Shown here piece after piece: positions 1 through 6,411 of a stretch of DNA of 14,482 nucleotides. This DNA comes from JAJPIG01 sp035504735 (GTDB lineage Bacteria; Desulfobacterota; Binatia; Binatales; Binataceae). Location of the stretch: positions 1-14,482 of the forward strand of contig DATJRJ010000140.1 in assembly GCA_035504735.1 (NCBI GenBank), written 5' to 3'. Position numbers and translations under genes: made by a program. The stretch's first letter is position 1, and each line of letters opens with the position of its first letter. The notes below the pieces were generated by a model. The model worked only from the letters and a program-made list of their open reading frames with translations. It searched no databases and was not told the origin of the DNA.

Positions 1-180
1 ATTACACTTCGTCCAACCGACACGATCGACGAGGCGGCGCGCGTGATGCTGAAAGAACGCTTCGGAGCGCTGCTAGTCACCGAGAACGGAGCTTTGCGCG
101 GAATCCTGACGCGTAGCGACTTGCTCGAGGCCTTACTCGACGTGAGTAAGCTGCTCGAGGAGAACGGCGTCAAATCATGA
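1..180 (+). CDS. CBS-domain protein, C-terminal end (5' end outside window)
   Basis: The first 59 codons, in frame 1 from base 1 to the TGA at 178-180, are the C-terminal part of a CBS-domain protein. The visible peptide has the typical second half of a CBS motif: a helix-forming stretch (TIDEAARVMLKERF), then GALLVTENGALRGILTR and SDLLEALL. CBS domains usually come in pairs and bind adenine nucleotides to sense energy state, either as stand-alone proteins or attached to enzymes or transporters. Only this last motif is visible, so the rest of the protein and its exact role are unknown. It ends with a short charged tail (KLLEENGVKS). A bulged terminator hairpin lies about 95 bases downstream. 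An ATG overlaps the stop codon as ATGA but opens only an 18-codon frame. Confidence 0.8.
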   Translation: MTLRPTDTIDEAARVMLKERFGALLVTENGALRGILTRSDLLEALLDVSKLLEENGVKS

Positions 181-274
181 CGGAGATCATCGGGCCTTCA
201 GATGCTTACTCTTGCGCGCAAACAGGGTATTGAGCCCACAAACGCTTCCGATGGGTTTCATAACGCTTAGCGAG

Positions 275-305
275 GCGAGCGCGGCTTACGCGCTGACGCT
301 TTTTT
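275..305 (+). terminator. Intrinsic terminator for the CBS-protein transcript
   Basis: On the + strand, GCG-AGCGCG (275-283) pairs with CGCGCT (289-294) and, across a two-base GA bulge, with CGC (297-299). The loop is GCTTA, and six T residues follow at 300-305. This is a good rho-independent terminator shape for transcripts coming from the CBS gene. It overlaps the stop codon and 3' end of the convergent channel gene, so the same bases serve as coding sequence on the other strand. No T-tract follows the hairpin on the - strand, so it should act in one direction only. This comes from reading by eye; no folding energy was computed. Confidence 0.6.
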
Positions 306-1281
306 CCAAACGACTCAGGCTGGCGTGATCGCCGATCGCGACCAGATAGTCGCCCGACTGAATTTCCATCATTGCAGGCGGTATCAACGAGGTCTTGTCG
401 CCGCGCTTCAATGCGACGATCCGCAGGCGCGGGCTTTCCCTTTCAATGTCTCCAACCGTTCTTCCAAGCAACTTGCTCCCCGGTTGTGCCCTGATCTCCT
501 CCAAATCTACATCATCGCCCTTGCCAGGCGTCGCCAACTCCAGGAAATCGACCACCGCTGGCCGCAGGATCATCGCCGCCACGCGACTCCCACCGCGCTG
601 GTAGGCTGAGATAACCTGATCCGCGCCGGCCTGGCTCAGCCGCCTTAATCCGGCCTCTGACTCGCCGCGCGCGTGGATTTTCAGCTTGGAGTTCTTCTCA
701 CGCGCCGAGAGCGTGATGTAGACATTCTCGGCATCTGAGCCCGTGGCGGCCACTAGCGCGCGCGCCTCGCCTATCGCGGCTTCTTCCAGAATCGCGTCGT
801 CCAGCGCCGAGGCCAGCAGGTACGGTGCACCGACCCGGACCAACGCTGTCTCTTTGGCCGCGTCGGGCTCGATGATCACCACCGGCACCGAGTTATTAAT
901 CAACTCCTCGGCCACCACCCGGCCGAAACGCCCAAAGCCGCAGATGATTACGTGATCTTTAAGATGATGAATCCTGCGTTGCATCGCGGTCGCCCCCAAC
1001 TGTTCCCGAAGCCGTCCCTCGATTACCAGTTCGCCGATCGAGGTCAGCAGGTAGAGCACCGTTCCGACCCCGGTGACAATCAAAACTATCGTAAAAATCC
1101 GGCCGTCCGCATCCAGTGGATGGACTTCGCCATAGCCAACCGTGGAAACCGTGATAACTGACATATAGAGCGCGTCCAGAGGCGAAAAGCCCTCGATAAT
1201 CATGTAGCCGAGCATTCCGGCAACGGTTACGAGGACGATCCCGGCGATCGCCAGCAGGAGTCGCCCGCCCGGGCTATTCAA
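286..1281 (-). CDS. Two-TM potassium channel with RCK/TrkA-N domain
   Basis: A 331-residue inner-membrane K+ channel of the MthK/TrkA-N type. Residues ~7-30 form the first membrane helix. The selectivity filter TVGYG is at residues 47-51 after a pore helix, and the second helix is at ~62-85. From ~110 there is an RCK domain with the Rossmann motif GFGRFG (115-120) and an acidic residue ending the next strand (VVIIEPD), consistent with nucleotide or ligand gating. A RCK_C/TrkA-C lobe follows (~245-331). The length is normal for the family. The start is a TTG: upstream in frame there is no ATG or GTG before a TAA at 1339-1341. An internal ATG at residue 100, at the head of the RCK domain, could yield a free RCK subunit as known for MthK. 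The gene is divergent from the CoA-transferase gene and is the only real gene on this strand. Confidence 0.88.
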   Translation of the reverse strand: MNSPGGRLLLAIAGIVLVTVAGMLGYMIIEGFSPLDALYMSVITVSTVGYGEVHPLDADGRIFTIVLIVTGVGTVLYLLTSIGELVIEGRLREQLGATAMQRRIHHLKDHVIICGFGRFGRVVAEELINNSVPVVIIEPDAAKETALVRVGAPYLLASALDDAILEEAAIGEARALVAATGSDAENVYITLSAREKNSKLKIHARGESEAGLRRLSQAGADQVISAYQRGGSRVAAMILRPAVVDFLELATPGKGDDVDLEEIRAQPGSKLLGRTVGDIERESPRLRIVALKRGDKTSLIPPAMMEIQSGDYLVAIGDHASLSRLEKSVSA

Positions 1282-1371
1282 GAGGGGATCCCGGAGGCCT
1301 TGGCTGACGAACCACGGCGGCTCTTCGGCTGCGGCCTGTTAGGTAATCGATCCGGCGCGATATCGGAGTGG

Positions 1372-1388
1372 GTGCCACGCCGCGGCAC
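1372..1388. repeat. Small inverted repeat in the divergent intergenic region
   Basis: GTGCC (1372-1376) and GGCAC (1384-1388) are perfect 5-base inverted arms around a 7-base centre. They lie in the 185-base gap between the divergent channel and CoA-transferase genes. The position suits an operator for either gene, but arms this short occur often by chance in GC-rich DNA. No convincing sigma-70 boxes were recognised beside it. Confidence 0.2.
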
Positions 1389-1466
1389 GCATAGTATGTT
1401 TATTGCTCGCCTCGCTGCAGGGGGGCGCATCGTTGCTTAAGATGCTCGAATGGCATGAGGAAATCC

Positions 1467-2795
1467 ATGCCCGGGCAACAAACTATGTACGAGTCGGATT
1501 ACAAATCGAAGCTGATGTCGGCGGAGAACGCGGCGCGGCTGATTCCGGCCCGCGGCAGCCTCTCGATGGGGATGGCGATAAGCGAGCCACCCGCGCTTTT
1601 GCAGGCGCTCGAGAATCGTATCAAGGCGGGCGAAATTCATCATCTTCGTCTCTATTATTCGCACTCGGCGCCCGCCGCGATGATGACCATCCTTAAATAT
1701 GAGTACCTCGACGTCCTCAAGCTGCATCCATTTTTCCCGACCCTGGTCGAACGCGAGCTCGGGCGGCGCGGCGCGCAGGACAAACGCCAGGTGCTGTCCT
1801 ACATGCCGGGCAATTTCAGCAGTATGCCGCGCATTCTCGCCGAGATCGGAATCGACACATTCATCATGATGGTCGCACCGATGGACAAGGCGGGCTTCTT
1901 CAGTTGCGGGACCAACAGCGACTACACGATTCCGGCGGCGCGCGCCGCCCGGCGGTTGTTGGTCGAGGTCAACCCGTATATGCCGCGCGTATTCGGCGAT
2001 TGCACCGTCCATATCAACGAGGTCGACGCGATCGTGGAGAGCGACATACCGCTGCCCGAACTTCCGAGCCGTCCCATCACGATGGTCGACCGCGCCATCG
2101 GTCGTCATATCCTCGAACTGGTGCCCGACGGCGCCACGCTGCAGATTGGGGTAGGCGGCGTGCCCAACGCTGTCTGCGCGGTACTCAAGGATCATAAGCA
2201 CCTCGGCATCCATACCGAGCTGATGACGCCGGCAGTCGCCGAGTTGATCCGTTCCGGCGCCGTCACCAATCGTTACAAACGTATCAACCCTTTTAAGAAT
2301 GTCTACACGTTAGCCGCCGGCGACCGCGCGCTCTATGAGTTCCTGAATGACAACTCGAGCATGGAGGCCTATCCGGTCGACTATGTGAATGATCCGTATC
2401 AAATCGCGCGCAATGATCGCGTGGTTTCGATCAATGCCTTCCTTGAGATCGGTCTCGATGGCGAAGTTAACTCCGAGAGCGTGGCTGGCAAACAGTACAG
2501 CGCACCCGGCGGCCAGCTCGATTTCGTGCGCGGCGCCCAGCTCTCGAAGGACGGCAAATCAATTCTCGCCGCCTATTCGACGGCCGCCGGTGGGCGTGTC
2601 TCGCGGCTGGTGGCACGCATCGAGGGGCCGGCGACTGTCCCGCGCTCCGAGGTGCAATATGTGGCCACCGAATACGGGCTCGCTAATTTGCGCGGGAAAT
2701 CGACCGCCGAGCGGGCCGAGGCGCTGATCGCAATCGCCAATCCAGAATTCCGCGATGAGCTTTATCGGAGCGCCCGGCAACTCGGCGATCTATGA
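1467..2795 (+). CDS. Acetyl-CoA hydrolase/CoA-transferase family protein
   Basis: A 442-residue cytoplasmic enzyme of the acetyl-CoA hydrolase/4-hydroxybutyrate CoA-transferase family, which moves CoA between acyl groups such as acetate, butyrate or 4-hydroxybutyrate. It shows the early block PARGSLSMGMAISEPPALL, a central GVGGVPNAV loop (from residue 228), and HTELMTP, whose glutamate (residue 251) matches the position that carries the CoA thioester in characterised relatives. The C-terminal block includes GGQLDF and TEYGLANLRGKS. The start at 1467 is preferred because AGGA sits six bases upstream; ATG codons at 1455 and 1485 are also in frame, and many relatives begin near the MYESDY at 1485. 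Length is typical (~430-450). The acyl substrate cannot be read from sequence. A fermentative acetate-yielding or acid-activating role is plausible. Confidence 0.87.
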   Translation: MPGQQTMYESDYKSKLMSAENAARLIPARGSLSMGMAISEPPALLQALENRIKAGEIHHLRLYYSHSAPAAMMTILKYEYLDVLKLHPFFPTLVERELGRRGAQDKRQVLSYMPGNFSSMPRILAEIGIDTFIMMVAPMDKAGFFSCGTNSDYTIPAARAARRLLVEVNPYMPRVFGDCTVHINEVDAIVESDIPLPELPSRPITMVDRAIGRHILELVPDGATLQIGVGGVPNAVCAVLKDHKHLGIHTELMTPAVAELIRSGAVTNRYKRINPFKNVYTLAAGDRALYEFLNDNSSMEAYPVDYVNDPYQIARNDRVVSINAFLEIGLDGEVNSESVAGKQYSAPGGQLDFVRGAQLSKDGKSILAAYSTAAGGRVSRLVARIEGPATVPRSEVQYVATEYGLANLRGKSTAERAEALIAIANPEFRDELYRSARQLGDL

Positions 2796-2816
2796 GGCTC
2801 GACGCTCGCCCGCTCA

Positions 2817-2836
2817 GAGTAATCGGTTCGTTACTC
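2817..2836 (+). terminator. Hairpin after the CoA-transferase gene, possible weak terminator
   Basis: GAGTAA (2817-2822) and TTACTC (2831-2836) are perfect 6-base arms around an 8-base loop, 22 bases after the stop codon. The stem is only half GC and is followed by CTTAAGC rather than a T-run, so an intrinsic terminator is doubtful. It could instead be a transcript-end stabiliser or chance. Confidence 0.25.
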
Positions 2837-3055
2837 CTTAAGCTACGAGTATCTCGCGCGCTATACGAAGAACCCCTCACACGTCATCGCCTCGGCGAGA
2901 TTGATGCGATCGTCCGCATGACAGGCGATCGTATGGTGCGACATCGCGGTGCCAAACCGGGATAGCCGAATCCTCACCTGACCCAATCGGAAACAGCCTA
3001 CTGTTACCATCCGCGCCACCATCCGGCAGTTTTGGGCAGCTTATGGATTTACGCG

Positions 3056-3071
3056 TGGCATGCGCCGTGCT
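3056..3071 (+). promoter_or_regulatory. Candidate sigma-54 (-24/-12) promoter
   Basis: The 16 bases read TGGCATG, four spacer bases, then GTGCT. Against the RpoN consensus TGGCACG-N4-TTGCW this is 10 of 12 positions. The GG at -24 and the GC at -12 are both present with the required ten bases between them. Transcription would begin near 3082, about 80 bases ahead of the COG2187-type gene. A sigma-54 activator is encoded about 1.4 kb downstream, which makes the match more credible. No activator-binding inverted repeat was recognised upstream. Confidence 0.45.
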
Positions 3072-3163
3072 GTTCCTCTCTGTTGAGCGAAGCGGTTGAA
3101 ACACCCTTTCGCCACATTCTTTGCTCGATTCATTTGAGGTGATGGCGAACGAGACCCAGGTCT

Positions 3164-4249
3164 ATGCTGAACGGAAGACCGAACGAAAATAGCGTTGAGA
3201 CAGCATGGAAGCCTCAGCTGATCGAGGCCATGATGCGTCATGAGTTTTATCCGCATCCCTGCCGGAAAATCGAACTCGTCCAGACTATGAGGTCCTGGCT
3301 ACTGTTCGCAGGTGAGTTTGTTTACAAGATCAAGAAACCGGTGCACTTCAGATTTGTCGACGCCACCACACTCGCCGAGCGCTTTCGACTTTGCCGCGAA
3401 GAAGTGCTTCTAAATCGGCGGCTCGCGCCTGAAGTCTATGTCGGCGTTCGCGGAATCACGCAGAGATTAGGGGACTACGCTCTGATTCAAGATGTTACGG
3501 TTACGCAACAGGATGTGTGTGAATTCGCAGTGGTCATGCATCGGCTGCCGGACAACCGAATGTTGGACAGGATGGTAAGCGGTGGCACGGTAAGCTCTAG
3601 AGATATAAGCGAGCTTGCAAAGAAGCTTGCTGCCTTTCAGATGCAAGCATCTACTACGAAGTCCAAGGTTTGGGGCTCAGCCAATGCTATCTTTCGCCTG
3701 GTTATGGACGATCTGGCCGAAACCCGGCAATTGATAGCCGATAGCGTGGCTCGAGATCGGCTGGCGACGGTTAGCGAATACCTGCATCGCTATATCAGTT
3801 CCCATTGGCAATCGCTGGATAATCGGGCCCGAGACGGGTACGTACGCGACGGGCACGGTGACCTGCGGTGCGATACAATTTATTTTCTATCCACAGGACT
3901 CGCGATTCTGGACTGCATCGAGTACAGCGAGAAATTACGTTATGGCGATGCGGCATCTGACGTCGCATCGCTAGCCCTCGACCTGGAACTCGCCGAGCGA
4001 GTTGATTTGGCCGATGCACTGGTGGCCGCCTATGTGGCAGAAAGCGACGACGCTCGCCTGCTGGATTTGCTCCGCTTCTACAAATGTTATCGGGCCATAT
4101 TTAGAGGCAAGCTCGAGATACTATTGAGTTTACAGAAGGCCCTCCGAACCGATCGGCGCATGCTCGCGCGCAGCAACGCCAGCCGGTTTTTTGCGCTCGC
4201 CGAAAATCTCGCCACTGCTCCCGCGCCGTATCACTTTCCTAAATCATAA
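3164..4249 (+). CDS. COG2187-type phosphotransferase-fold protein
   Basis: A 361-residue soluble protein of the aminoglycoside-phosphotransferase-like COG2187 family; its substrate is unknown. Family landmarks are the N-terminal block LIEAMMRHEFYPHPCRKIEL, the strand and loop FVYKIKKPVHFRF carrying the likely ATP-binding lysines, HGDLR (H231, D233) as the catalytic loop, and LDCIEYSEKLRYGD (D250) as the metal-binding region. Position 8 of the HxDxxxxN-type loop is T rather than N. The C-terminal kinase (AAA/zeta-like) domain fused to many relatives is absent, and the protein ends after the all-helical lobe. ATG 3164 is the first possible start after an in-frame TGA at 3140; its ribosome site is weak (AGG, three bases away). 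GC content in the lines I counted (45-55%) is lower than in the hydrogenase genes (~60%). A Mycobacterium tuberculosis relative, Rv2004c, is in the DosR hypoxia regulon. Confidence 0.78.
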   Translation: MLNGRPNENSVETAWKPQLIEAMMRHEFYPHPCRKIELVQTMRSWLLFAGEFVYKIKKPVHFRFVDATTLAERFRLCREEVLLNRRLAPEVYVGVRGITQRLGDYALIQDVTVTQQDVCEFAVVMHRLPDNRMLDRMVSGGTVSSRDISELAKKLAAFQMQASTTKSKVWGSANAIFRLVMDDLAETRQLIADSVARDRLATVSEYLHRYISSHWQSLDNRARDGYVRDGHGDLRCDTIYFLSTGLAILDCIEYSEKLRYGDAASDVASLALDLELAERVDLADALVAAYVAESDDARLLDLLRFYKCYRAIFRGKLEILLSLQKALRTDRRMLARSNASRFFALAENLATAPAPYHFPKS

Positions 4250-4275
4250 CTGTCAGTGGCGGTTTTGGTGGTAGC

Positions 4276-4304
4276 CCCTTCGCGGGTCAAATTCCCTTTC
4301 GCGG
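4276..4304 (+). repeat. Imperfect direct repeat ahead of the sigma-54 activator gene
   Basis: CCCTTCGCGG (4276-4285) and CCTTTCGCGG (4295-4304) match at 9 of 10 bases with a 19-base period. They lie in the 175-base gap before the activator gene. Such a pair could be a protein-binding site, for instance for autoregulation, but this is position-based guesswork. Confidence 0.25.
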
Positions 4305-4318
4305 TGCCGATTCGACCA

Positions 4319-4338
4319 CGCTGGAGGCGAATCCAGCG
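4319..4338. repeat. Inverted repeat, 7-base arms, between COG2187 gene and activator
   Basis: CGCTGGA (4319-4325) and TCCAGCG (4332-4338) are perfect inverted arms around GGCGAA. The hairpin is 70 bases past the COG2187-type stop codon and 86 bases before the activator start. No T-tract follows (CCTTGTCC), so it is either an operator-like palindrome or a poor terminator. Confidence 0.35.
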
Positions 4339-4424
4339 GCCTTGTCCCATCTCGACGGTTTCAGTACCTCGCAAACGATAGTTGTGCTACAAATCTCGAG
4401 GGTTGGGGTGCGTTGAGGTCTTGG

Positions 4425-5996
4425 ATGGTGCCAAGCGTGGTCGAGCCCGAAGTCCCGAAAAATCATCAACCAGTCTCCAGCAATGGGACACCGCAGAGGC
4501 CCGGTCTACCGCGGCACTTTCATCTGCTATGGGACGAAGACCTCGACGAAATGCACGGGATCTTCGAAGCGATCCGTGACCGCCGATTCGAAGTCGTCGC
4601 CGAATGGTATCGGCTTTATACCTTGCACTTTGGCGAGACTCGCCTGCTCTCGGAGACGGAGTTCTGCCGAATATTTGAACCAGCGCTCCTGCGGAACAAA
4701 AGCGATTTGCTCGAAAAGAACATGGATCGCTACGCCCAGGACGTCAGGAGCCTCGGCGAGTTGCTGGCCGAGCGCGGCATCCCGCTGCAGGAAATCATCG
4801 CGTCACTTCAGCTTTTTGAACAGGCTGCGCTGAAGGTCTTTCCGCATGAGCCTCCGGTGTCAATCGAGCTCTATACGAAATTCGATCAGCTGAGTCATAT
4901 TCGAATAATCCTCCTGACTGACGCATATTTCCGTGCGCTGACTGCCAGCAGCGGCGCCAGAATCAAGGGACTCGAGCGGGAGGCGGCTCATTTGCCGCAC
5001 GATGAGCGCAACCGCTTTCATGGAATCGTTGGTGCTTCGCCTGCGATGCGTGCGCTCTACCGACGAATCGACGCGGCCGGCAAAACTCGCGGCACGGTCC
5101 TGATTGTCGGACAGAGCGGAACCGGAAAGGAACTGGTGGCTCGCGCCCTTCACGAGGCGGGAGCGAGGCCCGATGGGCCCTTCATCGCTTTCAACTGCGC
5201 GGCGATTCCCAAGGATCTGATTGAGAGCGAGCTCTTCGGCTACAAGCGCGGCGCCTTTAGCGGAGCAAATACGGAATATCTGGGTCTTTTCCGCGCGGCC
5301 GAGGGCGGCACTCTTTTCCTTGATGAAATCACCGAGATGGGAGCCGAAACGCAGACCAAACTTTTGCGTGCGATTCAGGAACACTCGGTGAGGCCAATTG
5401 GTTCGACGCGTGAAATCCCGGTCGACGTGCGGCTAATCGCTTCGACCAACCGCAATCCGGAAGAAGCAGTGCGCGCTCACGTCGTGCGAGAGGATTTGTA
5501 CTATCGGCTCCAGGCTAATATTTTGCGCGTCCCCGCGCTCCGGGATCGGTTGGAGGACCTACCCCTTCTGGTCGATCACTTCATCTCTCTGTTCAACGAC
5601 CGGCTCGGAAGAAACGTCGTTACCGAGGGTATTGAGCAACAGGCGCTCGACGCGATGTATCAATATGAGTGGCCGGGCAATGTTCGCGAGCTTGCCAACA
5701 CGATTGAGGGTGCGATGACCTTCGGCACTGGGCGGCTCATTCGACTGGAGGATTTGCCGCCTCCCATCAGCCGGACAGAATCGCCGAGATCTGCGGCGCC
5801 AGCTCAGCTTTCCGGTCTTGGCACCTTCGCCGAAGTTGAGCGCGATCTGATTCTACGTGCGCTGGATACCTGTGAGTGGAACAAGGTGCATGCGGCTGCG
5901 ATGCTCAAGATTTCGCGTAAGAAGTTGTACGCGAAGATCAACAAATACGGGCTCGAGCGGCCCAGCGGGAGCGACGAAACTGATCTTTGCGATTAG
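4425..5996 (+). CDS. Sigma-54-dependent transcriptional activator with helical sensor domain
   Basis: A 523-residue enhancer-binding protein. After a ~25-residue leader, residues ~30-185 form an all-helical domain (landmarks VVAEWYRLY, LLAERGIPLQEIIASL, LSHIRIILLTDAYF). It vaguely resembles RsbR/RsbRD-type N-terminal domains and is not a receiver, GAF or PAS domain. The AAA+ core has Walker A GQSGTGKE (229-236), the sigma-54 contact loop GAFSGA (276-281, S in place of the usual T) and Walker B FLDE (D300, E301). YRLQANILRVPALRDR follows as the sensor II region. The last ~50 residues are a Fis-type helix-turn-helix (VHAAAMLKISRKKLYAKINKYG). The ATG at 4425 is chosen because GAGG lies six bases upstream; an in-frame TTG at 4413 is possible. 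It lies 70 bases ahead of hypA, so the hydrogenase operon is its likely target, although no clear sigma-54 promoter was found in that gap. Confidence 0.9.
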   Translation: MVPSVVEPEVPKNHQPVSSNGTPQRPGLPRHFHLLWDEDLDEMHGIFEAIRDRRFEVVAEWYRLYTLHFGETRLLSETEFCRIFEPALLRNKSDLLEKNMDRYAQDVRSLGELLAERGIPLQEIIASLQLFEQAALKVFPHEPPVSIELYTKFDQLSHIRIILLTDAYFRALTASSGARIKGLEREAAHLPHDERNRFHGIVGASPAMRALYRRIDAAGKTRGTVLIVGQSGTGKELVARALHEAGARPDGPFIAFNCAAIPKDLIESELFGYKRGAFSGANTEYLGLFRAAEGGTLFLDEITEMGAETQTKLLRAIQEHSVRPIGSTREIPVDVRLIASTNRNPEEAVRAHVVREDLYYRLQANILRVPALRDRLEDLPLLVDHFISLFNDRLGRNVVTEGIEQQALDAMYQYEWPGNVRELANTIEGAMTFGTGRLIRLEDLPPPISRTESPRSAAPAQLSGLGTFAEVERDLILRALDTCEWNKVHAAAMLKISRKKLYAKINKYGLERPSGSDETDLCD

Positions 5997-6066
5997 CCCC
6001 AATTCACGAGGGCAGGACGCCAGACTCCTGATCACGGCTCGCGAATGAACTGGCGCGAGCTTCATG

Positions 6067-6411
6067 ATGCATGAGCTGCCGCTTGCACGTGATCTTCTGG
6101 CTACGATCGAACGAAAGCTCGACCGCAGCAACACGCGGGTCGTGCGCGTCAGTATCAGCATCGGGTCGGCTGCCGGAATCGTGTCAGAATCGTTACGCTT
6201 CGCATTCCGCGTAATTGCCGAGGGAACGCGGGTCGATGGCGCCGAACTCTCAGTCACAACCATCGCTGCTCGCAGCCAATGTTCTGATTGTGGCATAGTC
6301 TTCGAATTCTACGGTCTGATCGGTCAATGTCCCGGCTGCGGACGGCTCGGTGGAGAGCTCTTGTCCGGCGATGAAATGATCCTTCGAGAGATCGAGGTGA
6401 CCGATGTGTGA
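6067..6411 (+). CDS. hypA: Hydrogenase nickel chaperone HypA
   Basis: A 114-residue nickel metallochaperone that works with HypB to load nickel into the hydrogenase large subunit. The second of two adjacent ATGs (6064, 6067) is taken as the start because it gives the N-terminus MHE, in which the His2 amine and side chain bind nickel. Two CxxC pairs, CSDC (72-75) and CPGC (88-91), form the structural zinc site. Length is normal (~113-118). It overlaps hypB by eight bases. The 70-base gap upstream contains no recognised promoter, so read-through from the activator gene or an unrecognised promoter would drive it. This is the first gene of the coupled hydrogenase block. Confidence 0.95.
   Translation: MHELPLARDLLATIERKLDRSNTRVVRVSISIGSAAGIVSESLRFAFRVIAEGTRVDGAELSVTTIAARSQCSDCGIVFEFYGLIGQCPGCGRLGGELLSGDEMILREIEVTDV

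Larger units (their letters stand above)
2796..3163. other. 368-base intergenic region with promoter-like signals
   Basis: No protein gene is supported here: the only open frames are short, and their residue make-up looks random. It holds a hairpin soon after the CoA-transferase stop codon, a sigma-54 promoter match at 3056-3071, and near its right end a 16-codon reading frame (3142-3192) that runs out of frame into the next gene. No tRNA, small-RNA fold or repeat was recognised in 2840-3050. Confidence 0.6.

Noticed and set aside
1422..1437. Sigma-54-like element before the CoA-transferase gene
   Set aside because: The -12 part TTGCT is perfect and GG-N10-GC spacing holds, but the -24 part matches only the GG within a run of six G; about 7/12 overall is too weak.
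1437..2213. Long open frame on the - strand (258 codons) opposite the CoA-transferase gene
   Set aside because: It is an antisense shadow of a clearly recognised gene; its residues are rich in R, H, D and A without motifs, as expected from GC-rich codon bias.
4860..5384. 174-codon open frame on the - strand inside the activator gene
   Set aside because: It lies opposite the AAA+ core and carries no recognisable motif; chance antisense frame.
5997..6066. Promoter search in the gap before hypA
   Set aside because: TGGCGCG near 6052 lacks the GC of a -12 element, and no -10/-35 pair was convincing, so no promoter is called.
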